Shown here piece by piece: positions 7,760 through 16,782 of a DNA stretch of 32,175 nt. Below the pieces are notes generated by a model. It saw only the letters and a list, made by a program, of their open reading frames with translations. It was not told where the DNA came from and searched no databases. The stretch is from contig JABWBC010000029.1 of assembly GCA_013360695.1 (NCBI GenBank), positions 1 to 32,175 on the forward strand, read 5' to 3'. The first letter of the stretch is position 1. Each line of letters opens with the position of its first letter. The stretch comes from Phycisphaerales bacterium. GTDB lineage: Bacteria; Planctomycetota; Phycisphaerae; Phycisphaerales; UBA1924. Position numbers and translations under genes: made by a program.

Positions 7760-7782
7760 TATATTTCGGACGCGGGGGACTT
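7760..7782 (+). promoter_or_regulatory. Possible -10 element and start region upstream of citrate synthase
   Basis: TATATT (7760-7765) is one of few A/T-rich hexamers in this GC-rich spacer and lies 74 bases before the start codon. It is followed five bases later by CGCGGGGGACTT (7771-7782), a 12-mer that recurs at the same place relative to another -10-like hexamer at 23716. No good -35 box is visible. Confidence 0.35.
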
Positions 7783-7839
7783 TGGCCCCTCGCCCGCCCG
7801 AAAACTCGCTCCATCACCACGCCGACTCGGAGATCACGA

Positions 7840-9063
7840 ATGTCCGCCGCCCCCACTTCCCCCAAGGCTCCCGCCATCAGCAAGGAACAGGCCGAAGCGA
7901 TCTACTCTCGCGGGCTGGAGGGCATCATCGCCGGCGAGACCGCGGTGTGCTCCATCGAGCAGGGCGGTCTGTGGTACCGCGGCTATGAGATCCACGACTT
8001 GGCGCAAAACGCCAGCTTCGAAGAGGTCGCCTTCGTCTTGCTCGAAGGGCACAAGCCCAGCCCCGCCGAACTCGCGCGATTCAAGGGCGAGATCGTCGCG
8101 GAACGCCCGCTCCACCCGATGGTGACGAGCTTCATCGAATCCGCGGGCGGCTACCTCGCGAGCGGGCGGGCCGTGCCGATGGACGTGCTCCGCACCGCGG
8201 TGAGCATCCTTGCCCACACCGATCCCGACGCCCAGAGCGTCGACAACGCCGCGAATCTCCGCAAGGCCAAGCGCCTGCTCGCGAAGATACCCACCATAAT
8301 CGGGCACATGCAGAACGTCATCGACGGGCGCGCCATCATCGGGCGCGAGCTGGGCGGCGACCCCACGCTCGGGCACGCGGCGAACCTCATGTACCTGATG
8401 AACGGCGAGAAGCCCAACAAGGACTACGCCCGCGTGATCGACGTCTCGCTGATTCTCTACGCCGAGCACGACTACAACGCCAGCACGTTCACGAGCCGCG
8501 TCATTGCCGGCACGCTCTCCGACATGCACGGCGCGGTGGCGGGCGCGATCGCGGCGCTCAAGGGCCCGCTCCACGGCGGCGCCAACGAGGCCGCGATGGA
8601 GATGCTCAAGGAGATCATGCACGACGTGGGCGAGAAGGCGATCGGCACCAAGGCCGTCGACGACTGGATGCAGAAGGCCTTCGACACCAAGCGCAAGCTG
8701 ATGGGCTTCGGGCACCGCGTCTACAAGAACGGCGACCACCGCGCTCCGATCCTGCACAAGATGGGTCGCGCGATCGCGGAGAAGGACACGAAGAATCCCG
8801 GCGGGCACGCGGCCGTCAAGTGGTTCGAGCTGGGCGAGCAGGTGCAGAAGATCATGCTCGAGAAGAAGAACATCCATCCGAACGTGGACTTCCCGTGCGG
8901 CATGACGTATTTCACGATGGGGATCCCCGTGCCGCAGTACACGCCGATCTTCGTCGCCAGCCGCATCACCGGCTGGTGCGCCCACATCATCGAGCAGCAC
9001 GCCAACAACCGCATCATCCGCCCGCTCTCGAAGTACACGGGCGAAGCGCCGCGGAAGTGGTGA
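7840..9063 (+). CDS. gltA: Citrate synthase
   Basis: Condenses acetyl-CoA with oxaloacetate to citrate, the entry reaction of the TCA cycle. The protein has 407 residues, the compact bacterial form near CitZ/PrpC in length, so some 2-methylcitrate synthase activity cannot be excluded. The catalytic residues can be placed: H245 in GPLHGGANEA, H292 in MGFGHRVYK and D350 in NVDFPCG; H210 in LYAEHDYNASTF is the usual oxaloacetate-side residue. The opening GLEGIIAGETAVCSIEQ...YRGYEIHDLA is typical. GGAG lies about eight bases before ATG 7840. A strong bidirectional terminator follows at 9142. Family assignment is certain; the citrate versus methylcitrate question is open. Confidence 0.96.
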   Translation: MSAAPTSPKAPAISKEQAEAIYSRGLEGIIAGETAVCSIEQGGLWYRGYEIHDLAQNASFEEVAFVLLEGHKPSPAELARFKGEIVAERPLHPMVTSFIESAGGYLASGRAVPMDVLRTAVSILAHTDPDAQSVDNAANLRKAKRLLAKIPTIIGHMQNVIDGRAIIGRELGGDPTLGHAANLMYLMNGEKPNKDYARVIDVSLILYAEHDYNASTFTSRVIAGTLSDMHGAVAGAIAALKGPLHGGANEAAMEMLKEIMHDVGEKAIGTKAVDDWMQKAFDTKRKLMGFGHRVYKNGDHRAPILHKMGRAIAEKDTKNPGGHAAVKWFELGEQVQKIMLEKKNIHPNVDFPCGMTYFTMGIPVPQYTPIFVASRITGWCAHIIEQHANNRIIRPLSKYTGEAPRKW

Positions 9064-9141
9064 GCCAGCGCACGCGGTGAGCGTCCGGCGCAATCGCCGC
9101 GATCGCTGCGGTCGGCACCCGTCGCAATGTCCCGCGCAAGA

Positions 9142-9174
9142 AAAGGCCCCGGCCGCTCCCGGGGCCTTTCTCTT
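9142..9174. terminator. Bidirectional terminator between citrate synthase and S46 peptidase
   Basis: AAAGGCCCCGG (9142-9152) pairs with CCGGGGCCTTT (9159-9169) around a 6-base loop, flanked by AAAA on the left and TTTCTCTT on the right. It sits between two convergent genes and can serve both. Confidence 0.88.
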
Positions 9175-9216
9175 GCGCTCGCCATGCCTCGCCGCGTGCG
9201 CCACGTCGGCGTTCGC

Positions 9217-11310
9217 TCATCTCGACTTGCCCTGCATCTCATCAACCAGCGGCCCGGCGTCATAGAGCTTCCGCAATGCCTCGATGATCGCGCGCGAATC
9301 GACCGCCACCGCCCGGTTCAGCGTGTCGTCGTACTGGAACGCGCCGACGAGGCTGTGGATGTTGCCGTCAAAGATGAGGCCGATCACCTCGCCCTTGGTG
9401 TTGACGACCGGGCTGCCGGAATTGCCGCCGATGATGTCGGCGCCGCACACGAAGTTAAAGGGCGTCGTGAGATCGAGCCGCCCCTTGCCGCGCACCCAGC
9501 GCTCGGGCAGCTCGAATCCGACCTGACCCTTGCGATCCTGGTATCGCTCGTACAACCCCGCGAAATCCGTGTAGGGCGGGACCTCCTTGGCGTTTTCTGA
9601 ATACCCCTTGATCGGGCCGAACGCCAGACGCAGCGTGAACGTCGCATCGGGATAGGCGTTCTCGCCCTCGACCGCGAACTTCGCCGCGGCGATCTTGGCG
9701 TACCCCGCCTGCTCCACCGCCTCGACCTCGCGCTCGAAGCGCCCGCGCAATTCGCGCGACTCCTTGTCCATCAGCTTCCAGAACGCGATCATCGGGTCCT
9801 TGCACTCCGCCAGCGCCGCGCTCCCGCCCTCGACGAGTTTCTTCCTCGCCGCGGCGTCCTTCAGCGTGGTGCCGAGAACCAGTTCGTCCGCCCGCGCCTT
9901 GGGCGACTTTCCACCCAGCGCCGCGAGCACGGCGGGATCCTCGGCGCCGAGCATCTCGGCCATGAAACTCAACGCGCCCTCCATGCGATGAACCTCCAAC
10001 GCTTCATGCACCGGCGCCGGCGAGTAGAGCTGCGTGTAGAGCGACGGCAGCGACGAATCACGGAAATCGCGCAGTCGCTCGGCGTTCGGCTTCCCGGTTT
10101 CTTCGGCGTGGCGCACGATGTCGCGGGCATAGCCGATGAGGTCCGAGCGCAGGCCTCTCTCGAACACGAACCAGCGCCTGAACCACGCCAGCCGATCACG
10201 CTGCGCCCCGGCGACCAGGTTCCAGCCGTCGCCCCACTGCTTGTTCCATTCGGGATTGGCGCGGACCGCTTCACGCAGCTTCGCTTCCGCAGCCGCCTTG
10301 CCCCCCATCACCGCGGGATCGTGCAGGCCCGCGAGTTCGCCCATGAACGCCTTTCGCCCGTTCGCGACGCCGAGCAGGTCCTCGTTGCCGAGGCGCTGGT
10401 TCTCCGCGCTGCGGCCCATGAAACCCTGCGTTCGTACCTCGGAACGCCACATCTGGCGCAATCGCTCGGGGATCAGCGTGTCGCGCAGGAACCTGAGATG
10501 ATCGGTGGTATAGAGGCGTTCGGTGCTTCCCGGATGGCCGACGACGAGCGCGAGGTCACCTTCCTTGGAGCCGTTGCTCCAGGAGAGGAAGTGCTCGGGC
10601 TGCAGGGGCAAGCCGTTCTCATAGATGCGGAAGAAGCACATGTCGAGGTTGAAGCGCGGGAACTCAAAGTTGTCGGTGTCGCCGCCGAAGAACGCGATCG
10701 CCTGCTCCGGGGCGAAGACCAGGCGCACGTCGGTGTATCGCTTGTAGAAGTACAGGTGGTATCTCGCGCCCTGGTAGAGCGTGACGACCTCGCACTTGAG
10801 CTTGCTCTCGTCCTGGGCCTTCTTGGCGATGCCCGCGATCGCACGCTGGCGGGCGGCGCCGGCGTCCGCGGTGGACATGGCGTCCTTCACGCCAGCGTTC
10901 ACCTCGCCCGTCACGTCCTTGATCTGCCAGAGCACGTTCAGCTCGAGGTCCGGGCAGCGGAGTTCCTCGCCGCGTGTGCGCGCATAGAAGCCGGTTTCCA
11001 ACAGATCGCGCGATTTGGTCGAGAGCTGCGCCAGCACATCCGATCCAACGTGGTGATTGGTCAGCACCAGGCCGTCGCTCGAGATGATCGAGCCCGAGCC
11101 GCCCGTCGAGAACCTCACCGCGGCCTTCTGCATGTGCTCGAGCCATGCGGCGCTGGGCTCGAACCCATACCGATCCTTCAGGATCGCCCGCGGCGGGCTC
11201 GTGAGCAGCCACATTCCCTCGTCGCGCGCCAGCGACACGCCGGCCATCACGCCGCCGAGCACGCACACCGCCACACCCGCCAGCAAACGACGCTGCTTTG
11301 TTGAGTTCAT
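9217..11310 (-). CDS. S46 family dipeptidyl-peptidase (DPP7/DPP11-like), exported
   Basis: Serine exopeptidase of 697 residues that releases dipeptides from the N-terminus of peptides, acting in the periplasm. A signal peptide is visible (KQRR, then LLAGVAVCVLGGVMAGVSLA). The chymotrypsin-fold triad of family S46 can be placed: His in LTNHHVGSD (86/87), Asp in GGDTDNFEFPR (211/213) and Ser631 in GGNSGSPV. The helical domain between the strands (about 280-560) gives the long S46 length. After GGNSGSP the sequence ends with the usual NTKGEVIGLIFDGN and the DRAV-like LNRAVAVDSR block. The residue that separates DPP7 from DPP11 specificity (Gly versus Arg near 673) cannot be aligned safely by eye. 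It starts 20 bases after the upstream glycosyltransferase, so it is probably the last gene of that run. Confidence 0.94.
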   Translation of the reverse strand: MNSTKQRRLLAGVAVCVLGGVMAGVSLARDEGMWLLTSPPRAILKDRYGFEPSAAWLEHMQKAAVRFSTGGSGSIISSDGLVLTNHHVGSDVLAQLSTKSRDLLETGFYARTRGEELRCPDLELNVLWQIKDVTGEVNAGVKDAMSTADAGAARQRAIAGIAKKAQDESKLKCEVVTLYQGARYHLYFYKRYTDVRLVFAPEQAIAFFGGDTDNFEFPRFNLDMCFFRIYENGLPLQPEHFLSWSNGSKEGDLALVVGHPGSTERLYTTDHLRFLRDTLIPERLRQMWRSEVRTQGFMGRSAENQRLGNEDLLGVANGRKAFMGELAGLHDPAVMGGKAAAEAKLREAVRANPEWNKQWGDGWNLVAGAQRDRLAWFRRWFVFERGLRSDLIGYARDIVRHAEETGKPNAERLRDFRDSSLPSLYTQLYSPAPVHEALEVHRMEGALSFMAEMLGAEDPAVLAALGGKSPKARADELVLGTTLKDAAARKKLVEGGSAALAECKDPMIAFWKLMDKESRELRGRFEREVEAVEQAGYAKIAAAKFAVEGENAYPDATFTLRLAFGPIKGYSENAKEVPPYTDFAGLYERYQDRKGQVGFELPERWVRGKGRLDLTTPFNFVCGADIIGGNSGSPVVNTKGEVIGLIFDGNIHSLVGAFQYDDTLNRAVAVDSRAIIEALRKLYDAGPLVDEMQGKSR

Positions 11311-11330
11311 GGCCCGATCGTAGGGCCGAT

Positions 11331-13178
11331 TCAGCGCCGCTCGGCGACCGGCGCGGCCGCGCTCCGGGCCACTTCAATCCGCGCCGCGCCGGCCTTGGCC
11401 TGCCCATCACCGCCCGCCAGGAGGTCGAGGTATACGCCCTCCACCTCGCGCACGTGGTCGGGGTAGCTGACCAGCGTCGAAATGCCGTGAACCTCCCGTG
11501 GCGTGGGGAGCGCAACCTCGCCGCGCACGACGCGCGTGATGCACGCCGCCAGGGCCTCCGCGTCGCCGCCCGGGAACAGGAGCCCGTTGCCGCGCGGCAG
11601 GTCCGCTCGATCACCCGGCTGCACGATCCAATCCGGCGGCCCGCCCAATCGCGACGCGATCACGAACTTGCCCGCGTGCAGCATCTCCAGGAGCACCAGC
11701 GGCGAGTTCTCAAACCAGATGTGCGGCAAGATTCCGACGTCAAACTCGCCCATCACCGAGATCAGCGTCAACGCATCAAACCCGCCCGCGAACGTCACCT
11801 CGGGATACGCGCTGAGCCGCTTGCGGAAGTGCCAGTCCCAACCGGCGGCACGGATCAGGAAGTGGCAGCGCTGGCGCACGTCCTTGGTCAGCATCGGGAT
11901 CGAGCGGACCAGCACCTCCAAGCCCTTGTTGTTCCGCGTCGTGCCCAGGAACGCGATCCGCAGCGGGCCGGCGCTCGCGGGCGACCATGGCTTCACGTCG
12001 TACGTTGCCGATCGGCGCGCCCGCCGGTTCAACTGATCAAAGTGCGGCTGCCCGAGGCGCACATGCCGCAGTTTCTCGCTCGAAACGCCCATCGCGTGCA
12101 TTGCCTCGAGCAGAAACTTGCTCGGCGGCGTCACGAGCGACGCGGCGTTGAGCGCGTCGCGCCCCGCGAGGCGTCGCCGCCCGTACACGTTGTTGTTCAG
12201 CACCACGAGGTGCGAGTCGCGTTTCAGGAATCGCTCGTTCTCGTCCCACGGCGCCAGGCCGACGTCCGGGCACTTCTCGCCCTTTTCCAACCTGAGACCG
12301 TGCTCGACTCGCCCGGTGTGCGTGCGCGCATCGTCGACATCAAACCCGAGCGCGAGTTCCGGGTCGGGCGATGGCGCGGGATGCTCGTGCACCTTGAAGA
12401 GCCAGCGTTGCTTGAGCCCACGCGCCAGGCGATCGGGCCGCCAGTGCCACTTCACGTAGCCATAGATCCCGCGCAGCGTTCCCGCCCAGAAGCCGCCCAT
12501 CACCCGGTGCGCCAGCTGATCCAGCCCACGCTTCAGGCGAACTCGCTCCGCCCGCGGCGCCTCAAGACATCCCGCGCATCGCGTGCCGCCCTGGTAGTCC
12601 TCGCACACGCGGAGTTCCTCGTGCAGGAGATCAACCTGAGGGCACACGTACCAGTAGTTGTGCGGCGTGACCACGACCGGCCGCCCGCCGGCGCGAATCG
12701 CGGCGATCAGATCAAGCCCGTACCCCTCGAGCGAGTGGACATGCACCACCTCGGCGCGGATCGAGTCGAGCCACTCCAGCACGGCCCTGTTGTCCCGCGG
12801 CGAGGACATCTCCCGCTCCATGTTGCGGAAGTTGCTCGACGCCGGCGACACGTTCAGGCTGTTGTGGAAGTCATAGCACTCGATGCCCTTCCAGTTCTCG
12901 ACCCGCTTCACGAACGCGCCGCGCCCGAGCGAATAGTCCATCCCCGACCGCAGGTAGCTCACCGAGTGCCCACAGAGCGCAAGTCCCCACGCCAGATCCG
13001 ACGCGTTAAGGTTGTAGCCAGAGCCCTCACGCGCCTGCAGCGAGAGACGCGCCCAGCCCAGGATCGCGATGCGCAGAGGCCGCGTCGCCACGGGCCAGCC
13101 CTCGGGCGGCGTGCCCGAGCCGGGCTTCTGCGTTTCGGCGTTGTCCTGGCTCATCGAGGTCGACACGCACTCATCCAA
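11331..13178 (-). CDS. GT4-like glycosyltransferase with cysteine cluster
   Basis: Predicted GT-B fold sugar transferase of 615 residues, probably adding a sugar to a cell-surface glycan from a nucleotide-sugar donor. The N-terminal Rossmann part begins LRIAILGWARLSLQAREGSGYN (about 35-56) and includes VVHVHSLEGYG and TPHNYWYVCPQ. A cysteine set C179-x12-C192-x8-C201-x2-C204 follows. The C-terminal donor domain has FLGTTRNNKGLEVLVRSIP and WFENSPLVLLEMLHAGKFVIASRLGG, where the Glu of LLEML is the usual GT4 acidic residue. The same cysteine spacing occurs in the GT4 gene at 14995-16770, so the two are paralogues. The start at 13178 is weakly supported; ATG 13154 is an alternative. Confidence 0.85.
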   Translation of the reverse strand: MDECVSTSMSQDNAETQKPGSGTPPEGWPVATRPLRIAILGWARLSLQAREGSGYNLNASDLAWGLALCGHSVSYLRSGMDYSLGRGAFVKRVENWKGIECYDFHNSLNVSPASSNFRNMEREMSSPRDNRAVLEWLDSIRAEVVHVHSLEGYGLDLIAAIRAGGRPVVVTPHNYWYVCPQVDLLHEELRVCEDYQGGTRCAGCLEAPRAERVRLKRGLDQLAHRVMGGFWAGTLRGIYGYVKWHWRPDRLARGLKQRWLFKVHEHPAPSPDPELALGFDVDDARTHTGRVEHGLRLEKGEKCPDVGLAPWDENERFLKRDSHLVVLNNNVYGRRRLAGRDALNAASLVTPPSKFLLEAMHAMGVSSEKLRHVRLGQPHFDQLNRRARRSATYDVKPWSPASAGPLRIAFLGTTRNNKGLEVLVRSIPMLTKDVRQRCHFLIRAAGWDWHFRKRLSAYPEVTFAGGFDALTLISVMGEFDVGILPHIWFENSPLVLLEMLHAGKFVIASRLGGPPDWIVQPGDRADLPRGNGLLFPGGDAEALAACITRVVRGEVALPTPREVHGISTLVSYPDHVREVEGVYLDLLAGGDGQAKAGAARIEVARSAAAPVAERR

Positions 13179-13238
13179 GCTTCTCGCGCACCCGCGCGTT
13201 CACCTTCGGTTCCGCCGCCCGCTCCGCACGCCTCGCGA

Positions 13239-14939
13239 TCAACCGTACCGGCCCTTCGATTCATACGGCGAGAGGTTCTTCCAAAAGCGCCAGGCCCGGA
13301 ATCCCGTCATCGCCAGCTTCGCCGCGATGGTGAGCCGCGGGATCCACCCGTCCCATTCGATCTGCGCCCTGGCCGGCTGACGCCGATCGATGTGGATATT
13401 CCAGCCCGTGTACACCAGCGGAAAATCATTGGTATGGTCGAACACGATCGCCGCGTCCGGCCAATGCTCAAAGAACTCCAACTGCCGGCGCAGCTTGGAC
13501 CTGATCCGGCTCGAATACACCACGCGCTTCGGCGCGCCGGGCACGCTCGCACCGGGGTCGGCGACATCGTTCCGCACCACATACACGAACCGCGGCATGT
13601 TCTCCGCGCACCCCGCGGCCTTCAGCTTCGCCTCAAGCGTCGCGCGCAGCTCATCGCCCCACGCGATCATGTCCGCGCGCGGGCACATCACCGCGATCGT
13701 CGCCTTGGGCGTGAGCAGCTTGGCCGACCTCATCGTCTCAAAGAGGTCCCCGAACGCCGGCCCCTCGTCGTCCAGCTTGCCCCAGCGCCCCCTGACCATG
13801 TCGTCGAGTTGCCGCCGCGCGATCTCCGCCGCGAACAGCCGGCGATACACCAGCGCCTTGCCCGCTTCCCACAGGATCCGTCGGAACCATCCCGGGAGCG
13901 CTCGCTTCTGCGTCTCCAGCGGGAGCACCTTGCGGAGCACCCACAGGATGTTCCGCATCGCGTAGTACGCACGCGCCGGCGTCAGCTTGTGATGCCACGG
14001 CGTGTGATACACCACCGCGTCCAGCGACAGCACCACACGGTACCCCGCCTTGGCGAAGCGCAGGCACCAGTCCGCGTCGTCGCAATAGATGAAGTAGCGA
14101 TAGTCCCAGAAGCCGACCTTCTTCACGCCGCTCCAGCGCGCCAGCATCGAGCACGCGCTCACGATGTCAACATCGCGAGACCCGGAGTAGTAGTGCTCGC
14201 CGCGCGTCCCGCCGACCTTGGCCGCCCACTCGCGGTGCGATTGCTCGAGGCGATGCCCGCGCGGCGCCTCATCGCCCATCAGGCCCGTCGTCGGGTCAAA
14301 GTAGATGGTCGTCTCAATCGTGCTGGCGCGGTTGTTGATGTCCATGGTGCGCGAGCCGACGAGCCCGATGTTCTCGTCCCGCGCCATCGTCGCCATGAGA
14401 TTCGCCAGCGTCGTCTCGGGCAGGTCGATGTCATCGTCGACCAGCCACACAAAGGACGGCCGTTCGCCCGCGGGTCGCGCCGCGCCGTCGAGCACGGAGT
14501 CGACGTACGCGAAGCCCGTGTTGAACCCGCCGCACCCGCCGAAGTTCGTCGCGTTCCGCACCAGGGTCAGCGATCCCAGGCCCAGCGAGTTCCCGCCCGC
14601 CTGCTCGATCGGCTCGCGGAAGCGCGGCTCGTGCGCCAGCGTCGCGTCGTTGAACACAACCCGCTCGGGGTGGAACTGCTCTCGAAGATGGTCGAGCGTG
14701 CCGTCCGTGCCCGCGTTGTCCACGACCACGACGTCCAGCTGCGATGGCGGGAACGTCTGACGCGACAGCGCACGCATCACGTTGGTTACGTATCCCTTGC
14801 GGTTCCAGGTGATGATGATCACCGCCACGCGCGTGGGAGCCTGCACCTGACTCTCGTTCACGCTCGCGGGCAACAACACCTCGATCGGCTTCTGAACCAA
14901 CGTGCTCTGCGGGGCGATTGTCGTCACGAGTCCATCCAT
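13239..14939 (-). CDS. GT2 family glycosyltransferase (GlfT2-like)
   Basis: Predicted GT-A fold transferase of 566 residues, of the large GT2 type that builds surface polysaccharides (galactofuranosyl- or rhamnosyl-transferase-like). The N-terminal VAVIIITWNRKGYV (about 38-51) opens the nucleotide-binding fold. The metal-binding motif VDDDID is at 167-172. RYFIYCDDADWCLRFAKAGYRVVLSLDAVVYHTPWHH (281-317) is the acceptor/catalytic block with the D-D-x-D base and the following histidine. The C-terminal 200 residues are of a helical type seen in GlfT2-like proteins. It lies between the two GT4 genes, with gaps of 55 and 60 bases, which supports a shared transcript and one glycan product. Donor sugar not determinable. 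Confidence 0.88.
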   Translation of the reverse strand: MDGLVTTIAPQSTLVQKPIEVLLPASVNESQVQAPTRVAVIIITWNRKGYVTNVMRALSRQTFPPSQLDVVVVDNAGTDGTLDHLREQFHPERVVFNDATLAHEPRFREPIEQAGGNSLGLGSLTLVRNATNFGGCGGFNTGFAYVDSVLDGAARPAGERPSFVWLVDDDIDLPETTLANLMATMARDENIGLVGSRTMDINNRASTIETTIYFDPTTGLMGDEAPRGHRLEQSHREWAAKVGGTRGEHYYSGSRDVDIVSACSMLARWSGVKKVGFWDYRYFIYCDDADWCLRFAKAGYRVVLSLDAVVYHTPWHHKLTPARAYYAMRNILWVLRKVLPLETQKRALPGWFRRILWEAGKALVYRRLFAAEIARRQLDDMVRGRWGKLDDEGPAFGDLFETMRSAKLLTPKATIAVMCPRADMIAWGDELRATLEAKLKAAGCAENMPRFVYVVRNDVADPGASVPGAPKRVVYSSRIRSKLRRQLEFFEHWPDAAIVFDHTNDFPLVYTGWNIHIDRRQPARAQIEWDGWIPRLTIAAKLAMTGFRAWRFWKNLSPYESKGRYG

Positions 14940-14994
14940 GGGCGGAAGCGCGCTCTCCGTGTCATCACCCCCCGGCCGGCCGCCCCGCGCCGGG

Positions 14995-16770
14995 TCAGTC
15001 TCTATTTTTCACACCCCGGATCGTCCGGTACAGCCCCACCAGCTCTTTCGCGTGAACCCCGATGTCCTTGGGCGGCCTGACCCCCGCCCGAAGTCTCGTC
15101 AGGATCGATGGTTCCGCCGCCAGAAGCGTCAGCTGCCTCGCCAGGTCCGCCCGATCGTTTCCGCGGAAAAGCAGCCCGTTTTCGCCCGGTCGGACAAAGT
15201 CAGGGATGCCGCCCACCGCCGCACCCAGCACGGGCACCCGGCACGAGAAGAACTCGAAGACCGTCTGCGGCGCGTTGTCCCACCAGATGCTCGGCACCAC
15301 CCCGACGTCCTTGCCGCCCAGCATCCACGGCACGTCGTAGTACTGATATCCGAAGTGGATCGTCAGGCCCGCCAGGCGCGGCTGCATCCTCCGGAACCGC
15401 CACTCGATCGATTCGCCCGCCTGCGCAAACATAGAGAAATCGAACCGCGACAGCACGTGGGCTGGCAGCAAGTCCATCGCGTCCGCGAACATCGACAGGC
15501 CCTTGTACACGTTGTGGTAGCCCATGAACACCATGCGGATGGGCCGCGGGTTCACCGGATCAAATGGGGGCGGGTCGAACACCAGATCGGCTCGCCGCTC
15601 CACCACGCGGTTCACCCGCGTGCCGATCGACATCACCTCGAGTTTCGCCGCCTCCACCCCCATCGACTCGTAGCGATCTCGCACAAACTTCGACACCGCC
15701 AGCACGCGGTCGCACGAGTTCAGCATCGCAACCATCGCGCGGCGCCGTTTCGCGTAGTCGTTTCCTTCGCCGACCTCCGCACGCCGCGCCGCGATCTCGT
15801 TCGTCACCGGGCGAAGCTCCGGCGCATTCGCATCCACCACCGGCGGCGGCGCCCGATCGCCCGAGATCGACACCGTCTGCCCGCGCGTGTCACCCTCAAG
15901 GCCCCACGTGCCGTTCCAATCCGAGTCGCTCCCTCGCCCGGGCATCACAGCCGCACGCGCCACTCCCGCCGAGTTGGCCGCGCCGATCGGCGCCTTCGCC
16001 GCAATCTCACGCGGCTTCCCGGGCGGCAGACGTCCCGTCACCAGCCACGCGACCCGCTCTCCCAGCGTCATTCCAGCCAGGGGCGAAAGCTGCTCCGCTC
16101 GCCCCGCCTCCGTTGGCTCGCTCGCCCGCGCCGCGCTCACGGTCAGCGCCGTCAATCCCTGTTCCTTCGCAACCGCCGTCGCCCGCGCGGTCCGTTCGGC
16201 CCTTGCGTCCACGCCCGGAATGCACCCAACGCACCTCTCGCCGTTCAGGTCATCGTGGCAGGGCTCACGGTACTGGTGCATCAAATACGCCTGCGGGCAG
16301 ATCGTGTGGTAATTGTGCAGGCTGTACAAGACCGCCGGAGGTTTCTCGCAGCCGCGAACCATCGACGCGACGCTCCCGGCCGTGAATCCCTCGATGTTGT
16401 GAAGATGGATCACGTCCGGCGCGATCCGCCCGGCCCACGCCTGAAGCTCGCGCTCCAGGGCCTCGTCCGCGATCTCGCCTGCCGGTTCGCGGAACTGAAA
16501 CCCCGCCGGCGCGGTCACCGGCGAGTTCACGACCTCGAAGATCCGAATACCCAGCCAATCCGGCTGGCGCCGAACGGCACACTCGCCCGGCGTCGCGCTC
16601 CCGTCGGGTTTGACGTCGCCCGGCACAAACGCCGTGCCTCCCGAGAGATACACGACCTCGTGCCCCTGCTCCACCAGTTCCAGCGCCAGGGACTGGGCGT
16701 ACCCGTTGACCCCGCCTCCCTGCGTCGCGCCATCCCAGATTTTCGCCCAGTTCACAAGGATGATGCGCAT
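14995..16770 (-). CDS. GT4-like glycosyltransferase with cysteine cluster and long internal insert
   Basis: Predicted GT-B fold sugar transferase of 591 residues, first gene of the minus-strand glycan cluster. ATG 16770 is chosen over an in-frame start 17 codons upstream because the canonical opening MRIILVNWAKIWDG begins there. HLHNIEGFTAGS and LHNYHTICPQ are followed by C158-x12-C171-x8-C180-x2-C183, the same spacing as in the gene at 11331-13178. Residues about 188-335 are a low-complexity Ala/Arg/Glu/Pro-rich insert not expected in the fold. The C-terminal domain contains GYHNVYKGLSMFADAM and WWDNAPQTVFEFFSCRVPVLGAAVGG with the acidic GT4 residue (E507). TATACT lies six bases before the ATG and no ribosome site is visible, so a leaderless message is possible. 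Confidence 0.87.
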   Translation of the reverse strand: MRIILVNWAKIWDGATQGGGVNGYAQSLALELVEQGHEVVYLSGGTAFVPGDVKPDGSATPGECAVRRQPDWLGIRIFEVVNSPVTAPAGFQFREPAGEIADEALERELQAWAGRIAPDVIHLHNIEGFTAGSVASMVRGCEKPPAVLYSLHNYHTICPQAYLMHQYREPCHDDLNGERCVGCIPGVDARAERTARATAVAKEQGLTALTVSAARASEPTEAGRAEQLSPLAGMTLGERVAWLVTGRLPPGKPREIAAKAPIGAANSAGVARAAVMPGRGSDSDWNGTWGLEGDTRGQTVSISGDRAPPPVVDANAPELRPVTNEIAARRAEVGEGNDYAKRRRAMVAMLNSCDRVLAVSKFVRDRYESMGVEAAKLEVMSIGTRVNRVVERRADLVFDPPPFDPVNPRPIRMVFMGYHNVYKGLSMFADAMDLLPAHVLSRFDFSMFAQAGESIEWRFRRMQPRLAGLTIHFGYQYYDVPWMLGGKDVGVVPSIWWDNAPQTVFEFFSCRVPVLGAAVGGIPDFVRPGENGLLFRGNDRADLARQLTLLAAEPSILTRLRAGVRPPKDIGVHAKELVGLYRTIRGVKNRD

Positions 16771-16776
16771 CGGGCG

Positions 16777-16782
16777 AGTATA
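16777..16782 (-). promoter_or_regulatory. -10-like TATACT placed for a leaderless transcript
   Basis: On the minus strand TATACT is followed by six bases and then the ATG of the GT4 gene, so transcription would start at or next to the A of ATG. No convincing -35 box is seen 16-18 bases upstream. This is the expected start of the glycosyltransferase run. Confidence 0.4.

Noticed and set aside
7618..7839. Possible small gene between pirin and citrate synthase
   Set aside because: Only Arg/Gly-rich open frames without ribosome sites; the stretch holds a -10-like hexamer instead.
11298..15080. Very long plus-strand open frame opposite the glycosyltransferases
   Set aside because: Arg/His/Pro-rich shadow of GC-rich genes on the other strand; no ribosome site, no recognisable motif, while the minus-strand frames carry clear GT and S46 motifs.
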